A stretch of DNA of 64,000 nucleotides from DATBGO01 sp963840095 (GCA_963840095.1 CAWIXN010000007.1:1-64000), one strand, 5' to 3'; numbered from the stretch's first letter, positions 1-8,604 are shown. The notes: generated by a model not told the origin, from the letters alone. Numbers and translations are program-made.

Positions 1-671
1 GCGACAAACAACCAACCCGGCACAGCCTTGCAGGACTCGAGTGAACAGGCCTGTCCCTGCGGCGAGCTCGACCGCGACGGCGCAGCGATCGGTAGGTGCC
101 GCTGTGCGGCCTCGGACGGCCGGACGCTAAGCACTCCGTCAACAGGCATGTGCGGGCGGTGCGCGCCAGCCCGCGCCCACATAGCGCACCTTTGCCAGTC
201 TCGTCGAGCAGGCCGGGCACCTCCCGGTGCACCCATCGCTGCTCGCGGCCGCCCTCCGCGGCTCGGGCACGGCGCGTGGTCTGCGCGGGCCCGGGCGAGC
301 ATGCGCTCCTGCATGACCAGCTACGCGCGCGACAGAGCGCTCGCCGTACCGCAGGTCAATGCTGCGCCCGTCGGCGTGCAGTTGCCGCCGGTGGCTCCAG
401 GCAAGCCACCGGGGGCTCCCGGTCACCCCGGGCCCGCAACTGCGGCGAACGCTCCCACACCGCGAGCGGGCCGGCGAACGCATTGGCCGGCCAGGTGCTC
501 ACCATGCCCGTGGCGCCTGCCGTCAGCGCACGGCGCGCCCTCGTGGCCGAAGGATGCGGCCATTGCCCGTGGGCACCCTTCCCCCGTCCGGGAGCATGCA
601 CCGGTGGTTCCCGGCTGTGGTTACCAGGCCTCCGATTAGCGTTTCAAAAATGCCATCTAGCTGCACAAACT
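1..671. other. No convincing gene before tRNA-Val
   Basis: Several overlapping open frames exist here on both strands, but none has a recognisable domain, a ribosome binding site or a coherent protein composition. One plus-strand frame ends in a peptide made by translating the tRNA-Val gene, a common annotation artefact. The stretch could be intergenic or decayed sequence beside a tRNA. I see no integrase or transposase that I can name. Confidence 0.5.
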
Positions 672-746
672 TGGTGGGCGCAACTGGGATCGAACCAGTG
701 ACCCCTCGCTTGTAAGGCGAGTGCTCTACCGCTGAGCTATGCACCC
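672..746 (-). tRNA. tRNA-Val (anticodon TAC)
   Basis: The reverse complement folds as a complete cloverleaf. The 7-bp acceptor stem pairs GGGTGCA with TGCGCCC, the anticodon stem is CTCGC/GCGAG around loop CTTACAA, and the T arm contains GGTTCGATCC. The anticodon TAC lies at 712-714 (complement) and reads valine codons. The discriminator is A and a 3' CCA is encoded at 672-674. The body is 675-746. Confidence 0.95.
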
Positions 747-917
747 GTCCGCCGACCCGGCTCCGGAAGCAGGCGGCCATGACCGGGATAGCGTACCTGC
801 CCGCCGAGCACCGGAGCCACCCGGCCAGCACGGCGCGCAGCACGAGGTCGGCCGCAGACCGCGATGAAGCTGGCCAGGAGGGCGGGTTCAGGCCGACTAC
901 CCTGCCGCCCCGGCTCG

Positions 918-1316
918 CTAGCCTATTCCCGCCGTCCGGCCGAGCACCCGGGCGAGCGCGCGCTCCACCTCTTCGGCGAGGCCCGGCGTCGTATTGCTGT
1001 CGTCGTCCGCCGCACCCACGCCGATTCCGGCATCAGTCCCACCGGAGATAGCAGGATCCGCGGGCCCCCCGGCCGGATCGACCGCCGCTGCCGAATCCCG
1101 GACCGACCCGCAGTCCCGGCACTCGACTTCGCCGAGCCGCCGCACCAGGTGCGCGCTCCCGCACACCGAGCATCGGTCCAGGTCCGCGGTCCAGTCGAAA
1201 GCTGACTGGCAGCCAGGGCAAATGAGCACCTGGCGGCTGCGCCGGACGCCGCGCTTCCAGGGGCTTTCGCCCCGGTCGGGGTCCACTTGCCGCGCGCCAC
1301 AGCGATAGCAGGGCAT
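918..1316 (-). CDS. Zinc-ribbon-like hypothetical protein
   Basis: This is a 132-residue protein with four CxxC pairs in its first about 70 residues (CYRC, CPGC, CSVC, CRDC), the pattern expected for two zinc ribbons. The rest is an acidic, low-complexity tail ending in a short helix (GLAEEVERALARVLG). Nothing indicates an enzymatic activity. Zinc-ribbon modules of this sort usually mediate nucleic-acid or protein contacts, but the role here is unknown. It lies on the minus strand downstream of the ahpE-like gene and may share its transcript, with 47 bases between them. The coding call rests on the conserved-looking cysteine spacing. Overlapping frames in the same interval lack it. Confidence 0.7.
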   Translation of the reverse strand: MPCYRCGARQVDPDRGESPWKRGVRRSRQVLICPGCQSAFDWTADLDRCSVCGSAHLVRRLGEVECRDCGSVRDSAAAVDPAGGPADPAISGGTDAGIGVGAADDDSNTTPGLAEEVERALARVLGRTAGIG

Positions 1317-1363
1317 CCTGCCCGCTCCGGTTTCTGCCGTTCTCCGAAGAACCCGCGCCTGCG

Positions 1364-1825
1364 CTAGTCCAGCGCAGCCAGCGCCTTCTGGTATTCGGCG
1401 ATCTCACGGGCCTGCGGTACCGGGTTCACGACCTTCCACCGCACGACACCGTTCTTGTCGATAATGAACGTCCCGCGTGTAGCGATGCCGAGATTCTCAT
1501 CGAACACACCGTAGGACCTGGCCACGGCGCCGTGTGGCCAGAAATCCGAAAGCAGCGCGAAGTTGAAATGTTCCATATCGGCCCATACCCGGTGCGAGAA
1601 CCCCGAGTCCACCGAAACCGTCAGCAGCTCCGCGTCACCGCCTGATACCTCGGGAAAGTCGTCCCGCATCGCGCACAGCTCGCCTGAGCAGACGCCGCTG
1701 AAGGCGAGCGGGTAGAACACGAGCACCACGTTCTTCTCGCCACGGAAGCCGGACAGCCGCACCGGAGTGCGGTGCTGGTCCTTCAGCTCGAAGTCAGGGG
1801 CCTGATCGCCGACGTCGACCGCCAT
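1364..1825 (-). CDS. ahpE: AhpE/BCP-type peroxiredoxin
   Basis: A 153-residue one-domain thiol peroxidase that would reduce hydroperoxides in the cytoplasm. It starts at the ATG at 1825, preceded by AAAGGAA; the open frame runs further upstream, but the family begins at MAVDVGDQAPDF. The peroxidatic cysteine is C46 in the motif PLAFSGVC, and the block LLSDFWPHGAVARSYGV closely matches mycobacterial AhpE, as does the length. A second cysteine, C51, sits five residues after the peroxidatic one (CSGELC). That is the spacing of the resolving cysteine in E. coli BCP, whereas M. tuberculosis AhpE has Asp there. The enzyme may therefore be an atypical two-cysteine form. The DUF3052 gene lies upstream on the same strand. 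Confidence 0.93.
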   Translation of the reverse strand: MAVDVGDQAPDFELKDQHRTPVRLSGFRGEKNVVLVFYPLAFSGVCSGELCAMRDDFPEVSGGDAELLTVSVDSGFSHRVWADMEHFNFALLSDFWPHGAVARSYGVFDENLGIATRGTFIIDKNGVVRWKVVNPVPQAREIAEYQKALAALD

Positions 1826-1937
1826 CGGTGTTCCTTTCGGAGAAGCTGCCAGGAGCGGCCCGCAGAGGGAGACCGCGCGCGATGCCCTCAGTCTGCCATC
1901 TGCGCCGGACAGTCCGGAGCCGAAGGGATCGCGAGCC

Positions 1938-2366
1938 TCAGCGCCGCGCTTTCGGGGCGACCAGCCGGCTGCCCGACCAGTCCCGCCCGGCGCTGACCGT
2001 CGATGTCTGTGATAGGCCCGCGGTAGGCGCCGACTCGCCGATCTCGCTCGGCTCCACATGCCCAGGGCGGCCCGACTTGGGGGTCAGTAGCCAGATGTAG
2101 CCACCGTCGGTGAGCGGTGCCACCGCGTCTACCAACGCGTCGACTAGGTCACCATCCTCGTCCCGCCACCACAGCAGGACGACATCAACTACGTCGTCGT
2201 AGTCCTCATCGACGAGTTCCACCCCTTCGACGGCCGCCACCGAGTCGCGTAGCTTCTCGTCGCAGTCGTCGTCGTAGCCGATCTCCTGCACCACCTGGCC
2301 CGGCTTTATGCCGAGCCGCTCGGCCAGGTCACGCTGATCCTGTGCCTGGCCCGCGGTCGCGCTCAC
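1938..2366 (-). CDS. DUF3052 family protein
   Basis: A 142-residue protein of the DUF3052 family, found next to aceE in many actinobacteria and of unknown function. The core contains ERLGIKPGQVVQEIGYDDDCD, followed by an acidic segment with VVLLWWRDEDGDLVDALVDAV and a GGYIWLLTPKSG block. I choose the GTG at 2366 because GGGAGGA lies seven bases upstream; the frame is open for 13 more codons. It is divergent from aceE across a 534-base region that holds two palindromes. The C-terminal tail after the conserved core is basic and low-complexity. Confidence 0.88.
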   Translation of the reverse strand: MSATAGQAQDQRDLAERLGIKPGQVVQEIGYDDDCDEKLRDSVAAVEGVELVDEDYDDVVDVVLLWWRDEDGDLVDALVDAVAPLTDGGYIWLLTPKSGRPGHVEPSEIGESAPTAGLSQTSTVSAGRDWSGSRLVAPKARR

Positions 2367-2899
2367 TAACTTCCTCCCTGAACCTTTCCCGCCCCCCGCC
2401 AGCACCAGGGCCAGCGGCTTCGGCCCATTGCCTTATCCTGCCGGTCAGGCCCGGCGCCTGCGGCGTCGTCACCTCTTGATCGGACAGTTCACACTGGGTC
2501 GGCGCGGTGCGCAAGTGCCAATTGGCAGGCAATGCAAAATCCTGCGCCATGGCCCGGCCGCCCGCGTCCGCCTGATCCTTGTGTACCCAGATTGATCAGG
2601 GGAAGCATCTAACCCGAAGTTTCGGTTAACGTCTAGCTGACGGCCAGCTGACCAGCATCGTTACCACTACGGCCGGACCGGCGCCGCTGCCGCGCCGAGA
2701 GCGGGGACCTCGAGGCGGCCGCCAGCCCGGCCCAGACCGCCCCCCAGGCCGGTTACTCGTCAGTAGAGATGCGTTGCGAGCGGTAGCGCGCGAGGATTGG
2801 ACTGGAGAACCAGCGCATCAGCGGCAGCCACCCGCCGCTGACCACCAGCGATACCGGTGGCGGCGAAGGCCCGCCACCGCGGAAGGCGAGGAACACCCC
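2367..2899. promoter_or_regulatory. Divergent DUF3052/aceE control region
   Basis: This region has no gene. It contains a perfect 12-bp palindrome TGCCAATTGGCA at 2516-2527 and an imperfect inverted repeat, TAACCCGAAGT then TTCGGTTA, at 2610-2628. Either could be an operator for aceE or DUF3052. The aceE frame is open back to 2774, but the segment before 2900 reads as low-complexity basic peptide and is more likely untranslated leader. Confidence 0.4.
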
Positions 2900-5800
2900 G
2901 TGGCATCCGGACGCCAGCGCTTCTCGATTATCAGCGACGGCCTGCCCACCCAGCTTCCTGACATCGACCCAGACGAGACCAGGGAGTGGGTCGATTCTTT
3001 TGACACCGTGGTCCGGACCCGCGGCCGGGGCCGGGCCAGGTACATCATGCTCAGGCTGCTCGAGCGCGCCCGTGAGCAGCAGGTCGGCGTGCCCGGGCTG
3101 CGCAGCACCGACTACATCAACACGATCCCGCCGGAACGCGAGCCATGGTTCCCCGGCGATGAGTACATCGAGCGGCGCATCCGCGCCTACATCCGCTGGA
3201 ACGCAGCGGTCATGGTGTCCCGGGCCAACCGGGCCGGCCTCGGCGTCGGCGGCCACATCGCCACCTACGCCTCGGCGGCCAGCCTGTACGAGGTCGGCTT
3301 CAACCACTTCTTCCGCGGCAAGGAGCATGGCGAGTCCGGCGACCAGGTCTTCATCCAGGGCCACGCGGCGCCCGGCATCTACGCCAGGGCCTTCCTCGAG
3401 GGGCGCCTGACAGAAAATCAGCTAAACGGATTTCGCCAGGAACTCTCGCATCCAGGGGGCGGCCTCCCGTCGTATCCCCACCCCCGCCTCATGCCGGACT
3501 TCTGGGAATTTCCGACTGTATCGATGGGCCTGGGCGCGATCGACGCGATCTACCAGGCCAGGTTCAACAGGTACCTGCTGGCCAGGCAGATCAGGGACAC
3601 CAGCCGCTCGCGCGTCTGGGCGTTCCTCGGCGATGGCGAGACCGACGAGCCCGAGGTGCTCGGCTCGATCGGCCTGGCCGCGCGCGAGGAACTCGACAAC
3701 CTCACCTTCGTGATCAACTGCAACCTGCAGCGCCTCGACGGGCCGGTCCGCGGCAACGGGAAGATCATCCAGGAACTTGAGGCCTCGTTCCGCGGCGCGG
3801 GCTGGAATGTCATCAAGGTGATCTGGGGCCGCGACTGGGACCCGCTGCTGGCCCAGGACACCGACGGCGTGCTGGTCAACAAGATGAACAGCACCCCGGA
3901 CGGGCAATTCCAGACCTATGGCGTCGAAACGGGCGCCTACATCAGGGAGAATTTCTTCGGCGGAGACCCCAGGCTCCGCGCCATGGTCGAGCACCTGTCC
4001 GACGACCAGCTACGTAACCTGTCGCGCGGCGGCCACGACTACCGCAAGGTCTACGCCGCGTTCAAGGCCGCGACCGAGCATGTCGGCCAGCCGACCGTGA
4101 TCCTGGCCCACACGATCAAGGGCTGGACGCTCGGGCCGGACTTCGAGGCGCGCAACGCCACGCATCAGATGAAGAAGCTCACCGTGGCCGAGCTGAAGGA
4201 GTTCCGCGACCGCCTCTACCTGGAGATCCCGGACGCCGCGATCGAGGCCGAGAAGCCGCCGTACTATCACCCGGGCGAGCGCTCCGATGAGATCCAGTAC
4301 ATGCTGGAGCGCCGGGCCGCCCTGGGCGGCTTCCTGCCCAAGCGGGTGGTCCGGGCCAAGCCGCTCGCGCTGACCGGCGACGGCGCCTATGACGAGCTGC
4401 GGAAGGGCTCGGGCAAGCAGTCGGTGGCCACCACGATGGCGTTCGTCCGGCTGCTCAAGGACCTGATGAAGGATCCGGAGATCGGCGAGCGGTTCGTGCC
4501 GATCATCCCGGACGAGGCCCGCACCTTCGGCATGGACTCGCTGTTCCCGACCGCGAAGATCTACTCCCCGCATGGCCAGAGCTACGAGGCGGTCGACCGC
4601 AACCTGCTGCTGTCCTACAAGGAGTCGGAGAAGGGGCAGATCCTGCACGAGGGCATCAGCGAGGCCGGGGCGATGGGATCGACGATCGCGGCCGGCACCG
4701 CTTACGCCACCCACGGGATCCACATGATCCCGGTGTACATCTTCTACTCGATGTTCGGTTTCCAGCGGACCGGCGACCAGCTGTGGTGTTTCGGCGATCA
4801 GCTCGGCCGCGGGTTCCTGCTCGGCGCGACGGCCGGCCGGACCACGCTGACCGGCGAGGGCCTGCAGCACAACGACGGCCACTCCGTGCTGCTGTCCTCG
4901 GTCACCGAGGCATGCCTCAGCTACGACGCCGCGTGGGCCTATGAGCTCTCCCACATCGTGCGGGACGCGCTGCGGAGGATGTACGGCGCGACCGAGGAGC
5001 ACCCGGACGGCGAGAACATCTTCTACTACCTGACCGTCTACAACGAGCCGTACGTCCAGCCGCCTGAGCCGGCCGAGTTCCCGGGCGGCCCGCAGGCCCT
5101 GGAACAGGGCATTCTCCGCGGCCTCTACAGGTACGCCGCAGCGCCTGGCCCGGTCGCCGACGCCGATCAGGCCGCTGCGGCGTCCTCAGGCAGCCCGCTG
5201 CGTCCCGGGGAGGCCGCCGCCCCTGAGGCCCCGTCGCCAGAAGCCGCGTTCGGCGAGGACGCCGCCTCGGGGGCGGAGCCCGAATCGTCCGACGGCACCC
5301 CGTCGGATGAGGCCACCTACCCGGGCGATGTCGCCCGCCCGGGCGACCCCGACCTGGAGGCCGACGCCGCCTCGGAGGCCACCGCAGTATCCGAGGCCGG
5401 CCCAGTTTCCCAGGCCGACGCCGACTCCCCCGAGGCGGCCTCCCGGGCTGCCGCCGATACGGCCGGCCCAGAGCCGACCGGGAACGCGCCGCGCGCTCAG
5501 ATCCTGGCCTCCGGCGTCGCTATGCGCTGGGCGATGCGGGCGCAGCAATTGCTGGCCGAAGACTGGGGGGTTCTCGCCGACGTGTGGTCGGCGACATCGT
5601 GGACCGAGTTGCGCCGCGATGCGCTGGCCTGCGACGAGTGGAACCTGCTGCACCCCGATGAGCAGCAGCGGGTCCCTTACGTCAGCCAAGCGCTCGACGG
5701 CCATCCGGGCCCGGTCGTGGCGGTCAGCGACTGGATCCGGGCGGTGCCTGACCAGATCGCCCGCTGGGTGCCGATGCCGTTCACCTCTCTGGGCACCGAC

Positions 5801-5977
5801 GGCTGGGGCTTCTCCGACACCCGGCCGGCCGCGCGCAGGTTCTTCCACGTGGATGCGGAATCCATCACCGTGGCCGTGCTGAGCCAACTGGCCCGCCAGG
5901 ACGAAGTCAAGCCGGAGGTGGTCGGGCAGGCCATCGCCAGGTACCGCCTCGACCTCCCGGTCAGCGAAGCCCTCTGA
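2900..5977 (+). CDS. aceE: Pyruvate dehydrogenase E1 component (homodimeric AceE)
   Basis: ThDP-dependent pyruvate decarboxylase/acetyltransferase subunit of the pyruvate dehydrogenase complex, feeding acetyl-CoA to the TCA cycle and to the nearby fatty-acid genes. I use the GTG at 2900 with GCGAGG upstream, giving 1025 residues starting VASGRQRFSIISDGLPTQ. The ThDP/Mg site GDGETDEPE ... NCNLQ is near residues 240-275, and the central transketolase-like domain includes LTGEGLQHNDGHS. Residues about 750-862 are an Ala/Asp/Glu/Pro-rich disordered segment between GLYRYAAAP and AQILASGVAMRWA, where other AceE proteins are nearly continuous. Without it the length would be the usual roughly 910. 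A strong hairpin follows the stop codon. Confidence 0.96.
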   Translation: MASGRQRFSIISDGLPTQLPDIDPDETREWVDSFDTVVRTRGRGRARYIMLRLLERAREQQVGVPGLRSTDYINTIPPEREPWFPGDEYIERRIRAYIRWNAAVMVSRANRAGLGVGGHIATYASAASLYEVGFNHFFRGKEHGESGDQVFIQGHAAPGIYARAFLEGRLTENQLNGFRQELSHPGGGLPSYPHPRLMPDFWEFPTVSMGLGAIDAIYQARFNRYLLARQIRDTSRSRVWAFLGDGETDEPEVLGSIGLAAREELDNLTFVINCNLQRLDGPVRGNGKIIQELEASFRGAGWNVIKVIWGRDWDPLLAQDTDGVLVNKMNSTPDGQFQTYGVETGAYIRENFFGGDPRLRAMVEHLSDDQLRNLSRGGHDYRKVYAAFKAATEHVGQPTVILAHTIKGWTLGPDFEARNATHQMKKLTVAELKEFRDRLYLEIPDAAIEAEKPPYYHPGERSDEIQYMLERRAALGGFLPKRVVRAKPLALTGDGAYDELRKGSGKQSVATTMAFVRLLKDLMKDPEIGERFVPIIPDEARTFGMDSLFPTAKIYSPHGQSYEAVDRNLLLSYKESEKGQILHEGISEAGAMGSTIAAGTAYATHGIHMIPVYIFYSMFGFQRTGDQLWCFGDQLGRGFLLGATAGRTTLTGEGLQHNDGHSVLLSSVTEACLSYDAAWAYELSHIVRDALRRMYGATEEHPDGENIFYYLTVYNEPYVQPPEPAEFPGGPQALEQGILRGLYRYAAAPGPVADADQAAAASSGSPLRPGEAAAPEAPSPEAAFGEDAASGAEPESSDGTPSDEATYPGDVARPGDPDLEADAASEATAVSEAGPVSQADADSPEAASRAAADTAGPEPTGNAPRAQILASGVAMRWAMRAQQLLAEDWGVLADVWSATSWTELRRDALACDEWNLLHPDEQQRVPYVSQALDGHPGPVVAVSDWIRAVPDQIARWVPMPFTSLGTDGWGFSDTRPAARRFFHVDAESITVAVLSQLARQDEVKPEVVGQAIARYRLDLPVSEAL

Positions 5978-5998
5978 GAGCAGGCCGGAGCATGGAAC

Positions 5999-6028
5999 GG
6001 CGCCGGGAGCAGCTTGGCTCCCGGCGCC
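5999..6028. terminator. Bidirectional terminator between aceE and HAF gene
   Basis: A perfect 12-bp inverted repeat, GGCGCCGGGAGC and GCTCCCGGCGCC, encloses a 6-base loop between convergent genes. It would fold on either transcript. There is no U tract, as is usual in high-GC actinobacteria. Confidence 0.8.
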
Positions 6029-6046
6029 GTGGTCGGCGTGACTGAG

Positions 6047-7066
6047 TTACGGAAGCGGCACGCCGAGGAAACCGTCGGTGTTGCCCGCTGCGTCGACGTA
6101 GAAGCCGACCAGGTCACCGCGGTTGTTGACGCCGTTGATCGTGGTGGTGTTGACGCCATGCGGGTCGTTCACGGTGTGGAATCCGGTCTGACGGGTCCAG
6201 GTGAAGCCGTGCATGACCGTGGGGGAAAGCTGGTAGAAGCCGACGACCTCGCCGTTGTTGTTGACGCCCAGCGCCTGGGTCTCGGTCGCATGCGGGAAGT
6301 TCAGGACGAAGATCTGCCCGGTGTGCCGGAAGAAGTAGCCCTTGGTGACGCCCTTGGAGTTGGTGAAGGTGCCGGCGATGCTTCCCGAGTCGTTGATCGC
6401 GGTCGCCGCGGTGCTGACCGCGCCGGCCACATTCACGCTGGCGTACCTGTGGTGGTTGATGTCGAGCAGGTAGCCCTGGGTGTGACCGTTCTTCTTGGTG
6501 AAGAAGCCGACGGCGATGTTGTGGTTGTTCACCCCGAGCAGCTGGTCGACGGGCGGGCTGGACACGTTGTGGGTCGGGAAGTCCCCGACGTGGAAGTGGC
6601 CGTTCACGACGTAGAAGCCAAAGTTGTTGTTGACCAGGTTCACGTTGTTCTGCGTCGAGTAGAAGCCGACCTGCACGTTGTGGTCGTTCAGGCCCGTGAC
6701 CTGGGTCTGGACGGAGTGCGGGAAGTTCTCGTTGACGAAGTTGCCCTGGTGGTAAGGCGGCTTGATGAGGTATCCCTTGTTCGGGTGACCCGCCATGCCG
6801 GAGCCGAAGTAGCCCGCGATCCGGCCCTTGTTGTTGATGCCAAGGAGCTGGTTGAAGGTCACGTCGCGGTGATTGTTAATGGTGCGGAACAGATAGTGCG
6901 TGGCGGCCGGGCCGGCCGGGCTGGCCTGGCTGGCCTGGGCCGCGGGAACGGCCAGTGCCAGGGCGCCAATCAGCGCGCCTGATCCAGCTACGGCCATGCC
7001 GAGGCGGACAACACCCCGTCGCTTCGGTCGGGTCGGGCCGGTCGTGGTGTGATGGGCGGTCGTCAT
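6047..7066 (-). CDS. Secreted HAF-repeat-like beta protein
   Basis: A 339-residue exported protein. The N-terminus has basic residues (PKRRGVVR), a hydrophobic stretch (LGMAVAGSGALIGALALAVP) and a likely signal-peptidase site near AAQA. The mature part contains about six repeats of roughly 45 residues, each around a G(I/V)NN-x-G-x-(I/V)-x-G-(F/Y) core (GINNKGRIAGYF, GVNNHNIAVGFF, GVNNNGEVVGFY, GVNNRGDLVGFY). This resembles the bacterial 'HAF' extracellular repeat. It is unusually rich in Asn and His. No catalytic motif is visible, and a surface or matrix role is only an inference. The start ATG at 7066 has AAAGGAAAG upstream. It is divergent from the LysR gene. Confidence 0.8.
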   Translation of the reverse strand: MTTAHHTTTGPTRPKRRGVVRLGMAVAGSGALIGALALAVPAAQASQASPAGPAATHYLFRTINNHRDVTFNQLLGINNKGRIAGYFGSGMAGHPNKGYLIKPPYHQGNFVNENFPHSVQTQVTGLNDHNVQVGFYSTQNNVNLVNNNFGFYVVNGHFHVGDFPTHNVSSPPVDQLLGVNNHNIAVGFFTKKNGHTQGYLLDINHHRYASVNVAGAVSTAATAINDSGSIAGTFTNSKGVTKGYFFRHTGQIFVLNFPHATETQALGVNNNGEVVGFYQLSPTVMHGFTWTRQTGFHTVNDPHGVNTTTINGVNNRGDLVGFYVDAAGNTDGFLGVPLP

Positions 7067-7414
7067 GCTGGCTTTCCTTTCCTTTTGCCAGTCGTGCTTG
7101 CTCTGCTGCTGCGTGATGTGCCCACACCGCGGTGACGGCCAGGCCGCGGATTCAACTGCTCAGTCCCGGGTTCCGGCCCACAGGCGCCGCGCGCGACCGC
7201 GCGCAGCCCAACGATCCGGCAGGCAGTGCAGTTTCCCCGCTCAAAGGTGGCACAAGTTCGCAGCAGCCGGGCGCCCGCACCGCCGGGCTCCGTGCCCGGC
7301 GATCACGCCCTGAGGCGAGCAGCGGCCGGCCTCTCTGGCCGGTCTCCATCACTGTGCCCCAGCCCGTCCATTGATACAAGAAGACGTTTTGGATTGGTCA
7401 GATAGATTATTCCT
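7067..7414. promoter_or_regulatory. Divergent HAF-protein/LysR intergenic region
   Basis: No gene is supported here. The plus-strand end carries TAGATT at 7403-7408 exactly six bases before the LysR ATG, which fits a -10 box for a leaderless mRNA. The minus-strand side would give the HAF gene a long, GC-rich leader with several possible hairpins that I cannot assign to a known riboswitch class. Confidence 0.4.
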
Positions 7415-8401
7415 ATGCTCGAACTGACCAGGCTGAAGGTCTTTCGTGAGGTCGCCATCCTCGGCTCCTTCACAAAGGCCGCCGAGGTCCTCGGCTACGC
7501 CCAGCCCTCGATCTCGCACCACATCGCCCAGCTGGAACGCGAGCTCGGCGCCCAGCTCTTCGAGCGGCAGCCGCGCCGGCTGCAGCTCACCCCGGCCGGG
7601 CAGGTCTTCCTGACTCACGCCCAGTCGGTTCTGATCAGGCTGGCCGACGCCGAGCGGGAGGTGGCCGAGACGGCCCGGGCCGGCGGAGGCAAGCTGCGGA
7701 TCGCGGCCTTCCCGACTGCGGCCGCCACCCTCATGCCGGTCGCTGCCGCGGCGTTCAGGGAGCAGATGCCCAATGTCGACCTTCGCCTCACCGAGGCTGA
7801 TCCGCCGGTAGCGCTGCCGAGCCTGCTCGCCGGCGACCAGGACCTCGCCATCGTCTACGACTATCCGGTCCTCGGCGAACTCCCCGAGTCCGCGGCCGAG
7901 TTCGAGCCGCTGTTCGCCGACCACATGGTGGTCGCGCTGCCATCCGGCCATCCACGCGCCAGCGCCGCCGAGGTGCCGCTTGGAGGTCTCAGCACGGAGG
8001 CCTGGGTCACGCCGCATAGCTCGGTCTGCCGTGACGCACTTGTCTTCGCCTGCCGGGAGGCCGGCTTCGCGCCGAGGGTGGTCACCGAGACCAACGACTA
8101 CATGGCCATGCAGGGCCTGGTGGCGGCCAGGGTGGGGGTCGCCCTGATGCCGCGCCTGGCCAGCGCGATCGCGCAGCGGCCCGGCCAGGTGCTCCGGCCC
8201 CTTGACCAGACCGTTATCGAGCGGGTTACCTTCATCGCCACCCGGAGCGGTGCTTACCGGCCGCCGGCGGTGGATGCCTTCCGCGCCGCGCTGCGCATCG
8301 CGGTCGCCGCGGCCGACGAGGCAGCAGCGCTGCCGCTGGAGAAGTTCGAGCCGGGCCAGGCGGCCGGCGGTCAGCTGCGGACCACCCTGGTGGCCAGCTG
8401 A
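7415..8401 (+). CDS. LysR-family transcriptional regulator
   Basis: A 328-residue LysR-type regulator. Residues 1-60 form the winged helix-turn-helix (LKVFREVAILGSFTKAAEVLGYAQPSISHHI, then LERELGAQLFER), followed by a linker helix and a periplasmic-binding-protein-like effector domain from about residue 90 to 295. The effector cannot be told from sequence. It is transcribed away from the secreted HAF-repeat gene, a usual LysR target arrangement, so that gene or itself is the likely target. There is no Shine-Dalgarno; TAGATT six bases before the ATG suggests leaderless translation. Confidence 0.93.
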   Translation: MLELTRLKVFREVAILGSFTKAAEVLGYAQPSISHHIAQLERELGAQLFERQPRRLQLTPAGQVFLTHAQSVLIRLADAEREVAETARAGGGKLRIAAFPTAAATLMPVAAAAFREQMPNVDLRLTEADPPVALPSLLAGDQDLAIVYDYPVLGELPESAAEFEPLFADHMVVALPSGHPRASAAEVPLGGLSTEAWVTPHSSVCRDALVFACREAGFAPRVVTETNDYMAMQGLVAARVGVALMPRLASAIAQRPGQVLRPLDQTVIERVTFIATRSGAYRPPAVDAFRAALRIAVAAADEAAALPLEKFEPGQAAGGQLRTTLVAS

Positions 8402-8509
8402 TCGGGCATGACAGGCCAGACATTGGCCTGAATCGCGCTGGGCTGCTGTAACAGCACTCGATGGCATGGCTAATGATCTAGACGGCTTGTCAGCAGATAT
8501 CGCTGGAAA

Positions 8510-8521
8510 CTTGTCAAGTTC
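8510..8521 (+). promoter_or_regulatory. Candidate FasR box upstream of fasR
   Basis: CTTGTCAAGTTC lies about 85 bases before the fasR start, and the wider sequence contains the inverted repeat TCAAG-TT-CTTGA. The pattern CTTGT-N2-AGTTC recurs at 9820-9831 immediately before fabD. FasR autoregulation is inferred, not shown. Confidence 0.4.
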
Positions 8522-8537
8522 TTGATAGCCGCCGGGC

Positions 8538-8600
8538 GGCAGGCTGAGCGGGCGCGGCAGGCTGAGCGGGCGCGGCAGGCTGAGCGGCGTGGCAGGCTGG
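8538..8600 (+). repeat. 18-bp tandem repeat upstream of fasR
   Basis: Two exact copies of GGCAGGCTGAGCGGGCGC (8538-8555, 8556-8573) are followed by a partial copy from 8574 and a ten-base remnant at 8591-8600. The array ends four bases before the fasR start codon, so copy number would change the leader and ribosome-binding context. Confidence 0.85.
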
Positions 8601-8604
8601 CAGG

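Noticed and set aside
359..715. Plus-strand open frame ending in NLVGATGIEPVTPRL
   Set aside because: The ending is the translation of the tRNA-Val gene on the opposite strand, a well-known artefact; the rest has no protein features.
4010..5002. 330-residue minus-strand open frame inside aceE
   Set aside because: It is antisense shadow coding caused by GC-rich third positions; composition lacks any domain and aceE is clearly the real gene.
6014..6982. 322-residue plus-strand frame opposite the HAF-repeat gene
   Set aside because: Antisense of the repeat protein; Val/Asp/Glu-rich shadow, and the minus-strand gene has signal peptide, repeats and binding site.
7067..7340. Possible c-di-AMP (ydaO-type) riboswitch in the HAF-gene leader
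   Set aside because: Phrases such as GGAACCCGGGACTGAGC are vaguely similar, but the conserved core blocks of that class (for example GGGGUGAA and GGUAGGG) are not found in order.
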